A stretch of 64,000 nucleotides of DNA from Deltaproteobacteria bacterium (GCA_009668975.1 SBEG01000012.1:42691-106690), one strand, 5' to 3'; counted from the first letter of the stretch, positions 50,067 through 60,024 are shown. Translations and numbers: made by a program. The notes: a model not told the origin generated them from the letters alone.

Positions 50067-50552
50067 TTGATTAAGATCAATCCTAATGAACTTAATTTGA
50101 CAGACAAAGTTGTCCATATAAGCCGTGTCGCAAAAGTTGTTAAGGGTGGACGTAGATTTAGCTTTTCCGCACTTGTTGTCGTTGGTGATGGCAACGGCCA
50201 TGTCGGCTATGGTTTGGGAAAAGCAAATGAAGTACCTGAAGCCATCAGAAAAGGTGTTGAGCAGGCAAAGAAAAGTATTATTCGCGTTCCGATTGAAGAG
50301 CACACAATACCCTATGAAGTACTCGGAAAATTTGGTGCTGGAAGAGTGTTAATGAAACCTGCTTCCGCTGGTACAGGTGTGATTGCCGGAGGGGCAGCCC
50401 GTGCAGTTTTAGAAGCTGCAGGTGTTCATAATATTCTGTCTAAATGCTTAGGCTCAAATAATCCCCATAATGTTGTCAAGGCCACAGTTGCCGGGCTTGC
50501 TATGTTAAGAAGTCCTCAAGAAGTAGCTGCTCGCCGGGGTGTTGTTGAATAG
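50067..50552 (+). CDS. rpsE: 30S ribosomal protein S5
   Basis: 161 residues from TTG 50067 behind CAGGAGG. S5 takes part in decoding accuracy and mRNA helicase activity. The start region [20 protein letters not shown], then [20 protein letters not shown], and [20 protein letters not shown] are the conserved S5 features. Spectinomycin-relevant residues around VVKGGRR look wild type. Confidence 0.97.
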   Translation: MIKINPNELNLTDKVVHISRVAKVVKGGRRFSFSALVVVGDGNGHVGYGLGKANEVPEAIRKGVEQAKKSIIRVPIEEHTIPYEVLGKFGAGRVLMKPASAGTGVIAGGAARAVLEAAGVHNILSKCLGSNNPHNVVKATVAGLAMLRSPQEVAARRGVVE

Positions 50553-50578
50553 CATTGTTACAAGGGAGAAACAGATAA

Positions 50579-50758
50579 ATGCAAGACAAACTGAAAGTCA
50601 CACTCATCAGGAGCCATATCGGGAAACCGGCAAGTCATCGCGCTGTTCTCAATGGCATGGGTCTCAATAAAAGACTGAAAACCGTTACCTTGCCGGATAC
50701 TCCTGAAACAAGAGGAATGATCTATAAGGTTCAGCACTTAGTTAAAGTTGAAGAATAA
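50579..50758 (+). CDS. rpmD: 50S ribosomal protein L30
   Basis: 59 residues, ATG behind AAGGGAGAA. The small L30 binds 23S rRNA domain [22 protein letters not shown] is the family start, followed by [20 protein letters not shown], and [10 protein letters not shown] closes the protein. It sits between rpsE and rplO as expected. Confidence 0.95.
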   Translation: MQDKLKVTLIRSHIGKPASHRAVLNGMGLNKRLKTVTLPDTPETRGMIYKVQHLVKVEE

Positions 50759-50777
50759 TACCATGGGGTGTACTACG

Positions 50778-51224
50778 ATGGATTTAAATAATTTGAGGCC
50801 CTCTGAAGGGTCAACCAAAAAACGCAAAAGAATTGGACGGGGCGCAGGATCTGGCCATGGCAAAACTGCAACAAAGGGACATAAAGGTCAAAAGGCACGA
50901 AGTGGCGGAAGCATAAAGCCAGGTTTTGAAGGTGGCCAAATGCCTTTGCAACGTCGTCTACCGAAACGAGGTTTTACCCCTCTTTGCAAGAAAGAGTTCG
51001 CGTTAATTAATCTTGCCGATCTTGAAAGTTTCCCTGCAAATACTGTTATTACAATGGAAATGCTGAGAGAGAAAGGTCTTCTCTCGAAAAAATCTTTGCC
51101 TCTTAAGATTCTCGCAACTGGGGAAATCACAAAGCCGCTAACAGTTTCTGCACATAAATTTAGTGCAACTGCTAAAGAAAAGATTGTTGCAGCTGGTGGT
51201 ACGCTTCAGGAGCTACCGTTTTGA
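50778..51224 (+). CDS. rplO: 50S ribosomal protein L15
   Basis: 148 residues from ATG 50778, chosen because the family starts [18 protein letters not shown]; an earlier ATG at 50763 lacks a ribosome site. L15 is a late-assembly protein joined to many 23S helices. The glycine-rich [20 protein letters not shown], the [18 protein letters not shown] segment and the globular C-terminal domain are present. Its stop overlaps the secY TTG start. Confidence 0.96.
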   Translation: MDLNNLRPSEGSTKKRKRIGRGAGSGHGKTATKGHKGQKARSGGSIKPGFEGGQMPLQRRLPKRGFTPLCKKEFALINLADLESFPANTVITMEMLREKGLLSKKSLPLKILATGEITKPLTVSAHKFSATAKEKIVAAGGTLQELPF

Positions 51225-52528
51225 TATCTGCGTTACAAAATATTTTCAGAATACCTGATCTAAAAAAAAGAGTATTCTATACATTAGCAATGCTTGCGGT
51301 TTATCGGGTAGGATGTCACATCCCAACACCGGGCATTGATAGTGCCGCCTTAGCGCATTTTTTTGAGCAGGCCCGAGGTACACTTCTCGGAATGTTTGAT
51401 ATGTTCTCGGGGGGGGCTCTCGAAAAGCTTACGGTATTTGCCTTAGGTATTATGCCGTATATTTCTTCCTCTATTATTTTTCAACTTTTGACAGTCGTCA
51501 TTCCTTCCATTGAGAAGCTCTCTAAAGAGGGCGAATCTGGACGTAAGAAAATTACTCAATATACCCGTTACGGGACGATTGTATTAAGTGTTGTTCAGGC
51601 GCTCGGTATCAGTATTGGATTAGAGTCCATGACGGGTCCTGCAGGTGAGTTAGTGGTTCCATCTCCAGGTTGGGGGTTCCGGATCATGACGGTCATAACT
51701 TTGACCGCAGGAACTGCCTTTATCATGTGGATGGGCGAGCAGATGTCAGAAAAAGGCATAGGCAATGGTATTTCACTTATTATCTTTGCTGGTATTGTGG
51801 CGAGAATTCCTGTAGCTATTATAAATAGTTACCGATTGACTGCCCATGGTGAGCTACCGCTTTTTGTGCTTATTTTTGCAACAGTCTTAATGCTTGCTGT
51901 CATAGCGGGTATTGTTTTTGTTGAGCGCGGTCAACGAAGACTTCCGATCCATTATGCTAAAAGAGTTGTTGGTCTCAAGTCCTACGGCGCTCAGACTTCC
52001 CATCTCCCATTGAAGGTTAATATGGCCGGTGTCATACCGCCAATATTTGCTTCTTCAATAATAATGTTTCCGGCAACTATCGCTAACTTTATCGACATCC
52101 CAATGGTGAAAAGTATTGCACAGAGCTTTAGCCCTGGCAACTGGGTATATGAGCTTTTTTATGTTGCTTTTATAGTCTTTTTTTGTTATTTCTATACGGC
52201 TGTTACCTTTAACCCTTCTGACGTTGCTGAGAATATCAAAAAGCATGGCGGATATATACCGGGAATCAGGCCAGGGAAGGAGACTTCCGAGTACCTTGAT
52301 AAGGTTCTCACTAAGCTGACTTTTGCTGGTGCGATATATATTTCTGTTGTTTGTGTGTTGCCTTCTATCTTGATTAGTAATTTGAAGCTTCCTTTCTATT
52401 TTGGCGGGACTGCGCTTCTGATAGCTGTTGGTGTTGGTATGGATACGGTTTCTCAGATTGAGTCGCATCTGATTACTCGTAACTATGAAGGGTTTATGAA
52501 GGGCGTAAGGATTAAGGGGCGACGCTAA
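51221..52528 (+). CDS. secY: preprotein translocase subunit SecY
   Basis: 435 residues from TTG 51221, overlapping the rplO stop by four bases (TTGA) with CAGGAGC upstream. SecY is the inner-membrane channel of the Sec system. It starts [20 protein letters not shown] and has about ten transmembrane helices. The plug-region segment [20 protein letters not shown], the cytoplasmic loop [18 protein letters not shown], and [20 protein letters not shown] with the conserved RPG site are all visible. secE is located at 26202. Confidence 0.98.
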   Translation: MISALQNIFRIPDLKKRVFYTLAMLAVYRVGCHIPTPGIDSAALAHFFEQARGTLLGMFDMFSGGALEKLTVFALGIMPYISSSIIFQLLTVVIPSIEKLSKEGESGRKKITQYTRYGTIVLSVVQALGISIGLESMTGPAGELVVPSPGWGFRIMTVITLTAGTAFIMWMGEQMSEKGIGNGISLIIFAGIVARIPVAIINSYRLTAHGELPLFVLIFATVLMLAVIAGIVFVERGQRRLPIHYAKRVVGLKSYGAQTSHLPLKVNMAGVIPPIFASSIIMFPATIANFIDIPMVKSIAQSFSPGNWVYELFYVAFIVFFCYFYTAVTFNPSDVAENIKKHGGYIPGIRPGKETSEYLDKVLTKLTFAGAIYISVVCVLPSILISNLKLPFYFGGTALLIAVGVGMDTVSQIESHLITRNYEGFMKGVRIKGRR

Positions 52529-52545
52529 GGCAGACGGAGTTTCTG

Positions 52546-53193
52546 ATGAACTTGATCTTTTTGGGCCCTCCAGGTGCGGGGAAGGGTACTCAGGCCAACC
52601 TGCTGAGTGAAACATTGAATATTCCACAGATCTCTACGGGGGACATTCTACGGAATTCCGTGCGTACTGGTACCCCAATGGGTGTTCGTGCGAAGTCCTA
52701 TATGGATAGCGGTTCTTTGGTACCTGATGAAGTGGTTGTCGGGATCGTTGAGGAGAGGCTGCAGGGTGCAGATTGCTCACGTGGTTTTATCCTCGATGGT
52801 TTCCCAAGAACTGTTGCTCAGGCAGACGCTCTCGATTTAATGTTGACCAGGCTAGGTAAGCAAATAGAGCACGTCCTGTCGATGACTGTTGACGATGAAG
52901 AGTTGTTGACGCGCATTGGTGGTAGAAGGATGTGTGAAAAGTGTGGTAAGGGCTATCATACGCTATTTGATCCGCCAAAAATTACCGATCATTGTGATCA
53001 GTGCGGGTCAAAATTGTATCAGCGTGATGATGACAAAGTTGAAACAATGCGTAAGCGCCTAGATGAATATTATCAAAAGACGGCACCTTTAATACAGTAC
53101 TATTCACAGAAAGAACTTTTGCGACCAATTCCCGGAATTGGAGATATAAAAGATATTCAAAATAGAATTGTAGAGGTCCTTAAAGGTTCATAG
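52546..53193 (+). CDS. adk: adenylate kinase
   Basis: 215 residues. Adk equilibrates ATP + AMP with 2 ADP. The P-loop is LGPPGAGKGTQA at residues 5-16, followed by QISTGDILR, DGFPRTVAQA and the LID domain. The LID carries four cysteines (CEKCG and CDQCG), the structural zinc site typical of this lineage. Located between secY and map, the usual order. Confidence 0.97.
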   Translation: MNLIFLGPPGAGKGTQANLLSETLNIPQISTGDILRNSVRTGTPMGVRAKSYMDSGSLVPDEVVVGIVEERLQGADCSRGFILDGFPRTVAQADALDLMLTRLGKQIEHVLSMTVDDEELLTRIGGRRMCEKCGKGYHTLFDPPKITDHCDQCGSKLYQRDDDKVETMRKRLDEYYQKTAPLIQYYSQKELLRPIPGIGDIKDIQNRIVEVLKGS

Positions 53194-53194
53194 T

Positions 53195-53941
53195 GTGATA
53201 ATACTAAAATCTTCTCAGGAAATTGAGAGGATGAAGAATTCCTGTCAAATAGTTGCAGAGACCCTGGAAATGCTGCGACAAATGATTAGACCAGGGATAA
53301 CAACTCTTGCTTTGGATCGTTTTGCCGAATCGCATGCTCGCAAGTGTAAAGCTGAGCCGGCTTTTAAAGGTTATAGCGGATACCCGTTTTCCTTGTGCTG
53401 TTCTGTAAATAACCAGGTTGTACATGGTTTTCCAACGAATAAAGAACTTGAGTCTGGAGATATTCTTAGTATTGATTTTGGCGTCGTTCTTGATGGATTT
53501 TATGGTGATGCAGCCATCACTGTGCCAATTGGGGCTGTTGGAGAAAATGCACAAAGGTTATTGAAGATTACAGAAGAGGCTTTGTACAAAGGCATTGAAA
53601 AAGCAACAGTAGAACACAACCTTTCTGACATATCCGCTGCAGTGCAAAAGCATGCTGAAGGCAGTGGGTTTTCTGTTGTTCGTGAATTTGTTGGGCATGG
53701 TATCGGACGTAGCTTGCATGAAAGTCCTCAGGTGCCGAATTTTGGTAAGCCTGGTCGTGGAGTAAAGCTCAAACAAGGTATGGTTTTAGCAATTGAGCCG
53801 ATGATTAATGAAAAAGGCCACGCAGTAAAAGTCCTTGCGGATGGTTGGACAGCAGTGACTCTGGATGGTGGTCTCTCGGCACATTTCGAACATACCGTTG
53901 CAATAACGGAAAATGGGCCTGTAATTCTGACTGCACTATAA
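53195..53941 (+). CDS. map: type I methionine aminopeptidase
   Basis: 248 residues from GTG 53195, one base after the adk stop. It removes the initiator methionine from nascent proteins. The dinuclear metal ligands appear in [18 protein letters not shown] (two aspartates), [10 protein letters not shown] (histidine), AIEPMI (glutamate) and [17 protein letters not shown] end (here [13 protein letters not shown]). Length is normal for the short MetAP-I without an N-terminal extension. It is followed directly by rpmJ; infA, often found here, is absent. Confidence 0.96.
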   Translation: MIILKSSQEIERMKNSCQIVAETLEMLRQMIRPGITTLALDRFAESHARKCKAEPAFKGYSGYPFSLCCSVNNQVVHGFPTNKELESGDILSIDFGVVLDGFYGDAAITVPIGAVGENAQRLLKITEEALYKGIEKATVEHNLSDISAAVQKHAEGSGFSVVREFVGHGIGRSLHESPQVPNFGKPGRGVKLKQGMVLAIEPMINEKGHAVKVLADGWTAVTLDGGLSAHFEHTVAITENGPVILTAL

Positions 53942-54017
53942 CTTGAAGGCGATAAAGTCTTATTTCGAAATTATATTTACGTTTAGAACGATTAGTAGAA
54001 AATCGAAGGGGTCACTC

Positions 54018-54131
54018 ATGAAAGTACGAGCATCAGTCAAGAAAATGTGCGACAAGTGTAAGATAATTCGTCGTAAAAGAATTGTCCGTATAATTTGCGA
54101 CATTCCGAAACATACTCAACGGCAAGGATAA
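54018..54131 (+). CDS. rpmJ: 50S ribosomal protein L36
   Basis: 37 residues. L36 organises 23S rRNA near the GTPase centre. The short protein [19 protein letters not shown] carries the zinc ligands C11, C14, C27 and H32, the zinc-binding form. AAGGGGTC supplies a ribosome site. Upstream in-frame codons are not needed. It lies in the 215-base stretch between map and rpsM. Confidence 0.95.
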   Translation: MKVRASVKKMCDKCKIIRRKRIVRIICDIPKHTQRQG

Positions 54132-54155
54132 TAGTGTAATCAGGAGGAGTCTGCA

Positions 54156-54524
54156 TTGGCACGTATAACAGGTATTGATTTACCAAAAAATAAACGAATT
54201 GAAATTGCTCTGACGTACATTTACGGCATCGGAAGGTCTACAGCTAAGAAGATTCTTGCTGAGAGCGACGTTGATTGCAATACCACAACGGAAAATCTCA
54301 CTGAACCTGAGGTGGCACGTATCAGGGATTGCATCGATAAAACCTGCAAAGTTGAAGGTGACCTTCGCCGGGAAATTTCCATGAACATCAAACGACTCAT
54401 GGATCTTGGCTGCTATCGCGGACTGCGTCATAGAAAAGGTTTGCCGGTACATGGTCAAAGAACGAAAACAAATGCCCGAACCAGAAAAGGTCCTGCAAGA
54501 ACTGTTGCTGGTAAAAAGAAATAG
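54156..54524 (+). CDS. rpsM: 30S ribosomal protein S13
   Basis: 122 residues from TTG 54156 behind CAGGAGGAG. S13 bridges the 30S head to the 50S subunit and touches the P-site tRNA. The start [20 protein letters not shown], the [13 protein letters not shown] motif and the basic tail [19 protein letters not shown] define the family. Confidence 0.97.
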   Translation: MARITGIDLPKNKRIEIALTYIYGIGRSTAKKILAESDVDCNTTTENLTEPEVARIRDCIDKTCKVEGDLRREISMNIKRLMDLGCYRGLRHRKGLPVHGQRTKTNARTRKGPARTVAGKKK

Positions 54525-54544
54525 TTTAAGTCTTCGGAGGAACA

Positions 54545-54940
54545 ATGGCTAACCCCGCTCGTAAGGTTGTACGTAAGAAAAAAGAGAAAAAGCACGTACC
54601 TAATGGCGTAGCACATATCCAAGCTACCTTTAATAATACTATGATTACAATAACCGACCAGAACGGCAACGTTTTGGCTTGGTCCAGTTCAGGGAGCAAA
54701 GGTTTTAAGGGGTCACGTAAGAGCACCCCTTTTGCCGCACAGATTGCTGCAGAGGATGCAGCAAAGAAAGCTCAAGAGCATGGGGTTAGAAATATCGAGG
54801 TTTATGTGAAAGGCCCTGGTTCCGGTCGGGAGTCCGCACTGAGAGCGTTACAGTCAGTCGGCTTTTCAATCAGTTTCATACGTGATGTGACCCCCATTCC
54901 TCATAATGGATGTCGTCCGCCAAAAAGAAGAAGAGTGTAA
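54545..54940 (+). CDS. rpsK: 30S ribosomal protein S11
   Basis: 131 residues, ATG behind CGGAGGAA. S11 forms part of the platform that holds the mRNA exit. [38 protein letters not shown] and [18 protein letters not shown] are all family signatures. Normal length. Confidence 0.98.
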   Translation: MANPARKVVRKKKEKKHVPNGVAHIQATFNNTMITITDQNGNVLAWSSSGSKGFKGSRKSTPFAAQIAAEDAAKKAQEHGVRNIEVYVKGPGSGRESALRALQSVGFSISFIRDVTPIPHNGCRPPKRRRV

Positions 54941-54965
54941 CTCTTTACATCGAAGGAGGTTTTAA

Positions 54966-55592
54966 TTGGCTAGATATACCGGTCCTAGCTGCAGATTGTG
55001 CAGAAGAGAAAATATGGAGCTATTTCTTAAGGGTGAGAGATGCTTTACTGATAAGTGTGCAATCAAGAGAAGAAACTATGCTCCTGGCCAACATGGTCAG
55101 GCTCGTGTAAAAGTATCTCCGTACGGCATTCAACTTCGTGAAAAGCAGAAAGTCAGACGTATCTACGGCATCCTGGAAAAGCAGTTTAGAGGCTATTTCC
55201 AGAAGGCAGATAGAATGAAGGGCGTCACAGGTGAAAACCTTCTTTTTCTATTAGAGAGTCGCCTTGATAATATTTTGTACCGATTAGGATTTGCTTCTTC
55301 ACGCACCCAATCACGTATGTTTGTACGTCAAGGTCATTTTACCGTGAATGGTCGTCGCGTGGATATACCATCTTATCAAGTGAAAGTAGGCGACGTTGTT
55401 GCTTTACGTGAAAAGAGTCGCTCAATTGTAGCTATTCTCGAGTCATTAGAAGCTGTTGTCCGTCGCGGTATTCCGCAATGGCTGGAACTGGATAAAGATA
55501 CTTTTAGCGGTAAAGTAAAATCTCTTATCGTTAGAGATGATATAACGACACCGATCCAGGAACAACTTATAGTAGAGCTCTACTCGAAGTAA
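54966..55592 (+). CDS. rpsD: 30S ribosomal protein S4
   Basis: 208 residues from TTG 54966 behind AAGGAGG. S4 nucleates 30S assembly and in E. coli represses the alpha operon. The sequence starts [20 protein letters not shown] with a CxxC pair, and further cysteines nearby may complete a zinc-like site. The S4 RNA-binding domain is [20 protein letters not shown] and [14 protein letters not shown]. Confidence 0.97.
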   Translation: MARYTGPSCRLCRRENMELFLKGERCFTDKCAIKRRNYAPGQHGQARVKVSPYGIQLREKQKVRRIYGILEKQFRGYFQKADRMKGVTGENLLFLLESRLDNILYRLGFASSRTQSRMFVRQGHFTVNGRRVDIPSYQVKVGDVVALREKSRSIVAILESLEAVVRRGIPQWLELDKDTFSGKVKSLIVRDDITTPIQEQLIVELYSK

Positions 55593-55626
55593 TAGTTTCT
55601 AGAGATGTGCTCCTGGGAGGATATAG

Positions 55627-56649
55627 ATGTATAAAAATTGGAGAGACCTGATAAAACCCAAAAAGGTCCAGGTTGAAACAGAGACTCTTTCAAACACATA
55701 TGGTAAATTTTATGCTGAGCCATTTGAGCGAGGGTTCGGTACTACTTTAGGAAATTCTTTACGTAGAGTATTGTTGTCCTCTTTGCAGGGGGCCGCAATT
55801 TGTTCAGTGCGTATTAAGGGGGTACTTCACGAGTTTTCTGCTATCCCTGGTGTTACTGAAGACGTTACCGATATTGTTTTGAATCTTAAATCCGTTCGTC
55901 TCAAGATGCACGGTTACGAGCCTCGCACCATCCGCATCGTTCACAAAGGCGAGGGCATTGTAACTGCTGCAAGTATTGTTACTGACCCTAATATCGAGAT
56001 TCTGAATCCTGAACAACATATTGCCACGTGCTCTAAGGATGCAAATTTTGAAGTAGAAATGGTCGTTAAACTCGGTAAGGGTTATATTTCTGCTGATAGG
56101 AATCGTGACGAAAAAGCCCCAGTGGGCACAATTCCGATAGATTCAATATTTAGTCCAATAAAAAAGGTTAACTTTAGCGTTTCAAATGCGCGTGTCGGTC
56201 AGATGACTGACTATGATAAGTTAGTGTTAGAACTCTGGACTGATGGTAGTGTTTCTCCTGAAGATGCTCTGGCTTTTGCCGCAAAAATATTAAAAGAGCA
56301 GCTTACGATATTTATTAATTTTGATGAAGAGGCTGAAGAAGTTGAAGAGTTCGAAGTAGTTGAAGATAGAGATAGAATCAATGAGAATCTCTATCGTTCA
56401 GTAGATGAACTGGAACTTTCCGTACGATCAGCTAACTGTCTGAAGAATGCAGGTATCAAGCTGATTGGTGAATTAGTATCACGATCCGAAGCAGAAATGT
56501 TGAAGACGCAAAATTTTGGTCGTAAGTCTTTAAATGAAATTAAAGATGTCCTAGCTGACATGGGACTTACTCTTGGAATGACTCTTGAGAGTTTTCCTGA
56601 CCCGGAAATTCTGCGCAGAATTCGTGGTGAACGTCAGGAAGAAGAATAA
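55627..56649 (+). CDS. rpoA: DNA-directed RNA polymerase subunit alpha
   Basis: 340 residues, ATG behind GGGAGGA. Alpha dimerises to start core assembly; its C-terminal domain contacts promoter UP elements and activators. The N-terminal domain shows [20 protein letters not shown] and the [18 protein letters not shown] segment. After an acidic linker ([16 protein letters not shown]) the C-terminal domain has [17 protein letters not shown] and [13 protein letters not shown]. Length and order rpsD-rpoA-rplQ are standard. Confidence 0.98.
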   Translation: MYKNWRDLIKPKKVQVETETLSNTYGKFYAEPFERGFGTTLGNSLRRVLLSSLQGAAICSVRIKGVLHEFSAIPGVTEDVTDIVLNLKSVRLKMHGYEPRTIRIVHKGEGIVTAASIVTDPNIEILNPEQHIATCSKDANFEVEMVVKLGKGYISADRNRDEKAPVGTIPIDSIFSPIKKVNFSVSNARVGQMTDYDKLVLELWTDGSVSPEDALAFAAKILKEQLTIFINFDEEAEEVEEFEVVEDRDRINENLYRSVDELELSVRSANCLKNAGIKLIGELVSRSEAEMLKTQNFGRKSLNEIKDVLADMGLTLGMTLESFPDPEILRRIRGERQEEE

Positions 56650-56686
56650 TCAGACAGTTTGCAGTTGAGAGAAAGGATATCGTAGA

Positions 56687-57178
56687 ATGCGCCATAATAA
56701 GTCAGGGAGAAGGTTGGGAAGGACCACCAGTCATAGAGTTGCGATGTTTCGCAACATGGTTACGTCTTTTCTTACTCACGAGAGAATAGTAACTACGGAC
56801 GCAAAAGCAAAAGAACTGCGCCCGATTGCTGAAAAAATGATTACCCTTGGGAAAAAGGGTGATCTTCATGCGATCCGCCAAGCCGCTTCCTACATACGCG
56901 ATAAAGAGACGGTTACGAAACTGTTCAGTGCAATCGCTCCTCGTTACAAGGAGCGCGCAGGCGGTTATACCAGAATTATTAAGCTTGGCATTCGCCCAGG
57001 TGACGCAGCTCCGCTTTCTGTGATTGAGCTCGTTGAAGAAGCGGTCGTAGCAAAATCTCCGAAAAAATCAGCTAAAAAGCCAGCTGCGGTTAAACTTGAT
57101 GCAGAGTCAACACAGGAAGCTCCGGTTGAGATTCCAGTAGAATCAGCAGATGAAGTGGTTCAGGATACTACGAAGTAA
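56687..57178 (+). CDS. rplQ: 50S ribosomal protein L17 with long C-terminal tail
   Basis: 163 residues. L17 lies near the exit tunnel. The conserved core (first ~120 residues) shows [39 protein letters not shown] and [19 protein letters not shown]. The remaining ~40 residues are lysine/alanine-rich, then acidic ([19 protein letters not shown] followed by a glutamate/valine-rich end). This makes it longer than the ~120-residue norm. It ends the alpha operon, and a strong terminator follows 47 bases later. Confidence 0.97.
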   Translation: MRHNKSGRRLGRTTSHRVAMFRNMVTSFLTHERIVTTDAKAKELRPIAEKMITLGKKGDLHAIRQAASYIRDKETVTKLFSAIAPRYKERAGGYTRIIKLGIRPGDAAPLSVIELVEEAVVAKSPKKSAKKPAAVKLDAESTQEAPVEIPVESADEVVQDTTK

Positions 57179-57225
57179 AATGTATATCTTTAGTTAGTTT
57201 ATGTAGTGTCCGAAATAAGTATGAG

Positions 57226-57259
57226 AAAGACAGGCAGATTATTCTGCCTGTCTTTTTTT
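57226..57259 (+). terminator. Rho-independent terminator of the alpha operon
   Basis: A perfect 13-base-pair stem AAAGACAGGCAGA / TCTGCCTGTCTTT with a TTAT loop is followed by more Ts. It closes the long ribosomal-protein transcription block. Confidence 0.93.
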
Positions 57260-57321
57260 GCGCCCGATTGTTTATCTGTAGCTATTAGCACAGTGCATTG
57301 AACAACTCCGGACAGCCAACA

Positions 57322-57350
57322 TTGACAAAGATTTGCTCCTGACTTATAGT
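57322..57350 (+). promoter_or_regulatory. promoter of the penicillin-binding transpeptidase gene
   Basis: TTGACA at 57322-57327, exactly 17 bases of spacer, and TATAGT at 57345-57350, differing from consensus at one position. The next start codon is 69 bases downstream. Confidence 0.8.
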
Positions 57351-57418
57351 GACAAATATCAGAATTTGCTATTTGCTTTTTCTGGTAAATACAAATTGTT
57401 TTTTTAAAAGACTTCTCA

Positions 57419-58801
57419 ATGCATGACTTAAAATACTTTTCACGTAGACGAAAAATTTTCAATCCTTTTACCAAAAGTAAAAACAAACCGAGAAATTCTT
57501 TCAGAGTACCTGAAAACAGCAGACCAAGACAAAAGCGACTACGAGTGATATTGCCTGTACTTGCTGTTCTTCTTGCAATTTATCCCCTCGTTTTTGGACT
57601 TAAGTCTTTCATACCTTTCTATTCAAAATTGCTCCAGCAAAAAAGGGTCAGTGAGCAGACTACCGATCTGGCAACAGATTCAAATCAAACTTTTCGTGTT
57701 GCATCTCAATTGCTAAGTTCAGCTCAATTACAGGGTGATAGATTAGTTGCACCCTTAAACGGGGGGGGTAAAGTTCTCTTTACAATTGATCCTGACTTGC
57801 AGATGAGGGTGCAAGAGGTCATGCGAAGTAATGATGTACCTTATGGAGTTTTTGTTGCTATCGAACCGAAAAGCGGAAAGATTCTTGCTCTGACAGGTCA
57901 CTCATCTATTGATTCTTCCTGGGGAAGCAATCCGTACTTTAACCTTTATCCGATGGCTTCTTTGTTTAAGATCATAACTACTGCCGCTGCACTTGAGTTG
58001 AAAAAGGTCGAGCCTGAAACGCTTTTTGCTTATCGAGGTTCATCCTACTCTGAAAACCCAAAATATTGGGGTGTCAGTCCTGGTCAGTCTTCGCAGACAA
58101 TGCCACTTTCTTTAGCTTTAGGAAAGTCGATTAATCCTGTTTTTGGTCGGTTGGCGAGTGATTATGTAGGCGTAGAATCGATAATGACGTATGCTCAACG
58201 ATTTGGATTTAATCAAACTCTCTTCCCTGGTACTCCAATCACTCCCAGCCGGGCTGCGGTTCCTCGCGATGACAGTCAGCTTCGATTAATGGGGGCAGGC
58301 CTTGGCAGGGAAGTGAAAATATCGCCTCTTCATGCAGCAGTCATAATGGCGGCACTTGCCAATCAAGGTAAAATGATGGCTCCTCTTCTGGCAGAGGAGA
58401 TCCATGATACGAGAGATTCTCTTCAGTATTCAATTCAATCAAAAAGCATCAGATCACTGGTAGTAAAGGAAACCGCGGATCAACTGAGTAAGATGCTGTT
58501 GACAACTGTGACGAAAGGTACTTCCAGAAAAGCCTTTCATGACCGGCAAGGCCGGCCGTTGTTGGCATCAATAAATGTGGCAGCGAAAACTGGCTCAATC
58601 AATGGCACAGATCCGGCCGGCCATTATTCCTGGTTTGCTGCCTATGCTCCAGTTGAAGATCCTCAGATAGCAGTTGTTGCCCTCATTATAAATCAGGATA
58701 AATGGAAAATAAAAGCATCATACCTTGGTGAACAGGCATTGGAGCAGTTTTTCTTCGATAAGGATGAAGGGGTGGCTCAGAAAGGGACGATTGTGCGTTG
58801 A
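57419..58801 (+). CDS. membrane-anchored penicillin-binding transpeptidase
   Basis: 460 residues. A basic N-terminus is followed by one transmembrane helix at about residues 43-60 (VILPVLAVLLAIYPLVFGL), then a periplasmic linker and a transpeptidase domain from about residue 115. Catalytic motifs are complete: S181-L-F-K184 with the acylated serine, S237-I-N239, and K390-T-G392. There is no glycosyltransferase domain and no large dimerisation (pedestal) domain, so it differs from class A enzymes and standard PBP2/PBP3. The role is peptidoglycan cross-linking or a specialised variant of it. It has its own promoter, and its stop overlaps a frame leading into the next gene. Confidence 0.83.
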   Translation: MHDLKYFSRRRKIFNPFTKSKNKPRNSFRVPENSRPRQKRLRVILPVLAVLLAIYPLVFGLKSFIPFYSKLLQQKRVSEQTTDLATDSNQTFRVASQLLSSAQLQGDRLVAPLNGGGKVLFTIDPDLQMRVQEVMRSNDVPYGVFVAIEPKSGKILALTGHSSIDSSWGSNPYFNLYPMASLFKIITTAAALELKKVEPETLFAYRGSSYSENPKYWGVSPGQSSQTMPLSLALGKSINPVFGRLASDYVGVESIMTYAQRFGFNQTLFPGTPITPSRAAVPRDDSQLRLMGAGLGREVKISPLHAAVIMAALANQGKMMAPLLAEEIHDTRDSLQYSIQSKSIRSLVVKETADQLSKMLLTTVTKGTSRKAFHDRQGRPLLASINVAAKTGSINGTDPAGHYSWFAAYAPVEDPQIAVVALIINQDKWKIKASYLGEQALEQFFFDKDEGVAQKGTIVR

Positions 58802-58845
58802 GAAGTGCCTTGAACACCACTAAACAGACTTTTTCAAGGATTTAC

Positions 58846-59082
58846 ATGGATTGCCGACGTTGTGCTACCTGTTGTACGGCACCCGACATATCGACTCTTG
58901 CAAAACCAGTGGGGGTTCCTTGCCAGTATCTGGACACTGAAGGAAAATGTAGAATCTATTCCAAGAGGCCTGCTGTGTGCCGGAATTATCTGCCGGATGA
59001 AATCTGCGAAATCATTGATGCACCGACCTTGGAGCAGCGGGTAACAAATTACCTGCGGATATTTTCATTACGGAATGAATAG
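58846..59082 (+). CDS. YkgJ-family cysteine cluster protein
   Basis: 78 residues from ATG 58846, after AAGGA; the frame could also begin at TTG 58798, overlapping the upstream stop by four bases. The N-terminal CRRCATCCTAPDIS holds the CxxCxxCC pattern of the YkgJ/UPF0153 putative zinc- or iron-chelating domain; further cysteines lie in GVPCQYL, GKCRIY and AVCRNY. The function of this family is unknown. Its position right after the transpeptidase gene suggests co-transcription. Confidence 0.8.
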   Translation: MDCRRCATCCTAPDISTLAKPVGVPCQYLDTEGKCRIYSKRPAVCRNYLPDEICEIIDAPTLEQRVTNYLRIFSLRNE

Positions 59083-59085
59083 ATA

Positions 59086-59252
59086 CTAGGAGCCTGTTGG
59101 ACTTTGGGTAAATCTGCTGCAAATCCGTCTGGACGGTCCATATTACGCAGATTTTTTGGGCAATAGAACAACTATTACCCGCAAAATCGACAAAATCTGT
59201 CCTCGCCCAGCCGAATTTTCGCTTCGATTTCCTAAGTCCGACAGACTCCTAG
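59086..59252. repeat. MITE-like element with 19-base terminal inverted repeats
   Basis: The left end CTAGGAGCCTGTTGGACTT (59086-59104) and the complement of the right end AAGTCCGACAGACTCCTAG (59234-59252) match at 17 of 19 positions. The 167-base unit begins four bases after the YkgJ stop and has no coding potential. Its ends and size are those of a small non-autonomous element or dispersed repeat. Confidence 0.7.
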
Positions 59253-59307
59253 CAGCCGTTTTCGATGGGTAGCACTTCCTGATAGTTCACCATATTGATG
59301 TTACGCA

Positions 59308-60024
59308 TTAACGATAGGTGTGGAGAGAGAATTTCCCCGCAGAGAATTCTCCGTAGCTGAATTGGGTAATCCAGTCTCCTAACGAAAGGAGGGTGTTTCC
59401 GTTTTCTGCAATTGTAAGTTGTGGAAAGTGAAAATGTGCCGTGACTACAGCATCGCAACCAATTCTGAACTTGCTGTCGGCAAAAAGCCGTAGCATTTTG
59501 TTGTAATCCTGCTTGATGTTTCTTTTCTGGTGATGTTTTTTGCTCCGGCTTGATAGTTTCTTGGCAATACGGAAAACCAAAGCGGCAGGGACAAGCGGGA
59601 AGAGAATTTTTGTCGCCGGGTTGTGGAGCAGAAACCTGAAGAATCGATAACCGTAATCGTGTGAATTAATCTGGTCACCATGGCAAATGAAGACTTGCTT
59701 GCCGTCTAATTCTACAATTGCAGGATTTGTGTAGATAGTTGCTCGAAGGGTTTCAGAGAAGAATTTACCGAGATGGAAATCATGATTCCCTTCAAAATAG
59801 ACTATCTCAACTCCTGATTCTGTCAGTTTCGTTAAGCTGTCCAAAAGCGGGAGATAGTGTGGGAAGTTCCTTTCGTTGTATCCAATCCAGAATTCGAAGA
59901 GATCTCCCAGTATGAAAAGTTTTTTTGCTTTACCTTGGATCTCAGATAAAAAAAGCAATAATAATTGATAGTTATCGTCACTTGGATTGCGTAGGTGAGC
60001 GTCGGCGAGAAATATACTTTTCAT
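59308..60024 (-). CDS. lpxH: UDP-2,3-diacylglucosamine diphosphatase
   Basis: 238 residues on the minus strand. LpxH hydrolyses UDP-2,3-diacylglucosamine to lipid X in lipid A synthesis, at the inner face of the membrane. The metallophosphoesterase motifs are complete: D8-A-H10 at the start, FILGDLFEFWIG, YFEGNHDFHLG, CHGDQIN, and TAHFHFP near the end. Length is typical of LpxH. The gene is a single minus-strand unit between two plus-strand groups. No clear ribosome site precedes ATG 60024. A related calcineurin-like phosphatase is the only serious alternative. Confidence 0.88.
   Translation of the reverse strand: MKSIFLADAHLRNPSDDNYQLLLLFLSEIQGKAKKLFILGDLFEFWIGYNERNFPHYLPLLDSLTKLTESGVEIVYFEGNHDFHLGKFFSETLRATIYTNPAIVELDGKQVFICHGDQINSHDYGYRFFRFLLHNPATKILFPLVPAALVFRIAKKLSSRSKKHHQKRNIKQDYNKMLRLFADSKFRIGCDAVVTAHFHFPQLTIAENGNTLLSLGDWITQFSYGEFSAGKFSLHTYR

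Noticed and set aside
54910..55110. 66-codon frame between rpsK and rpsD
   Set aside because: Out-of-frame shadow over the S11 end and S4 start.
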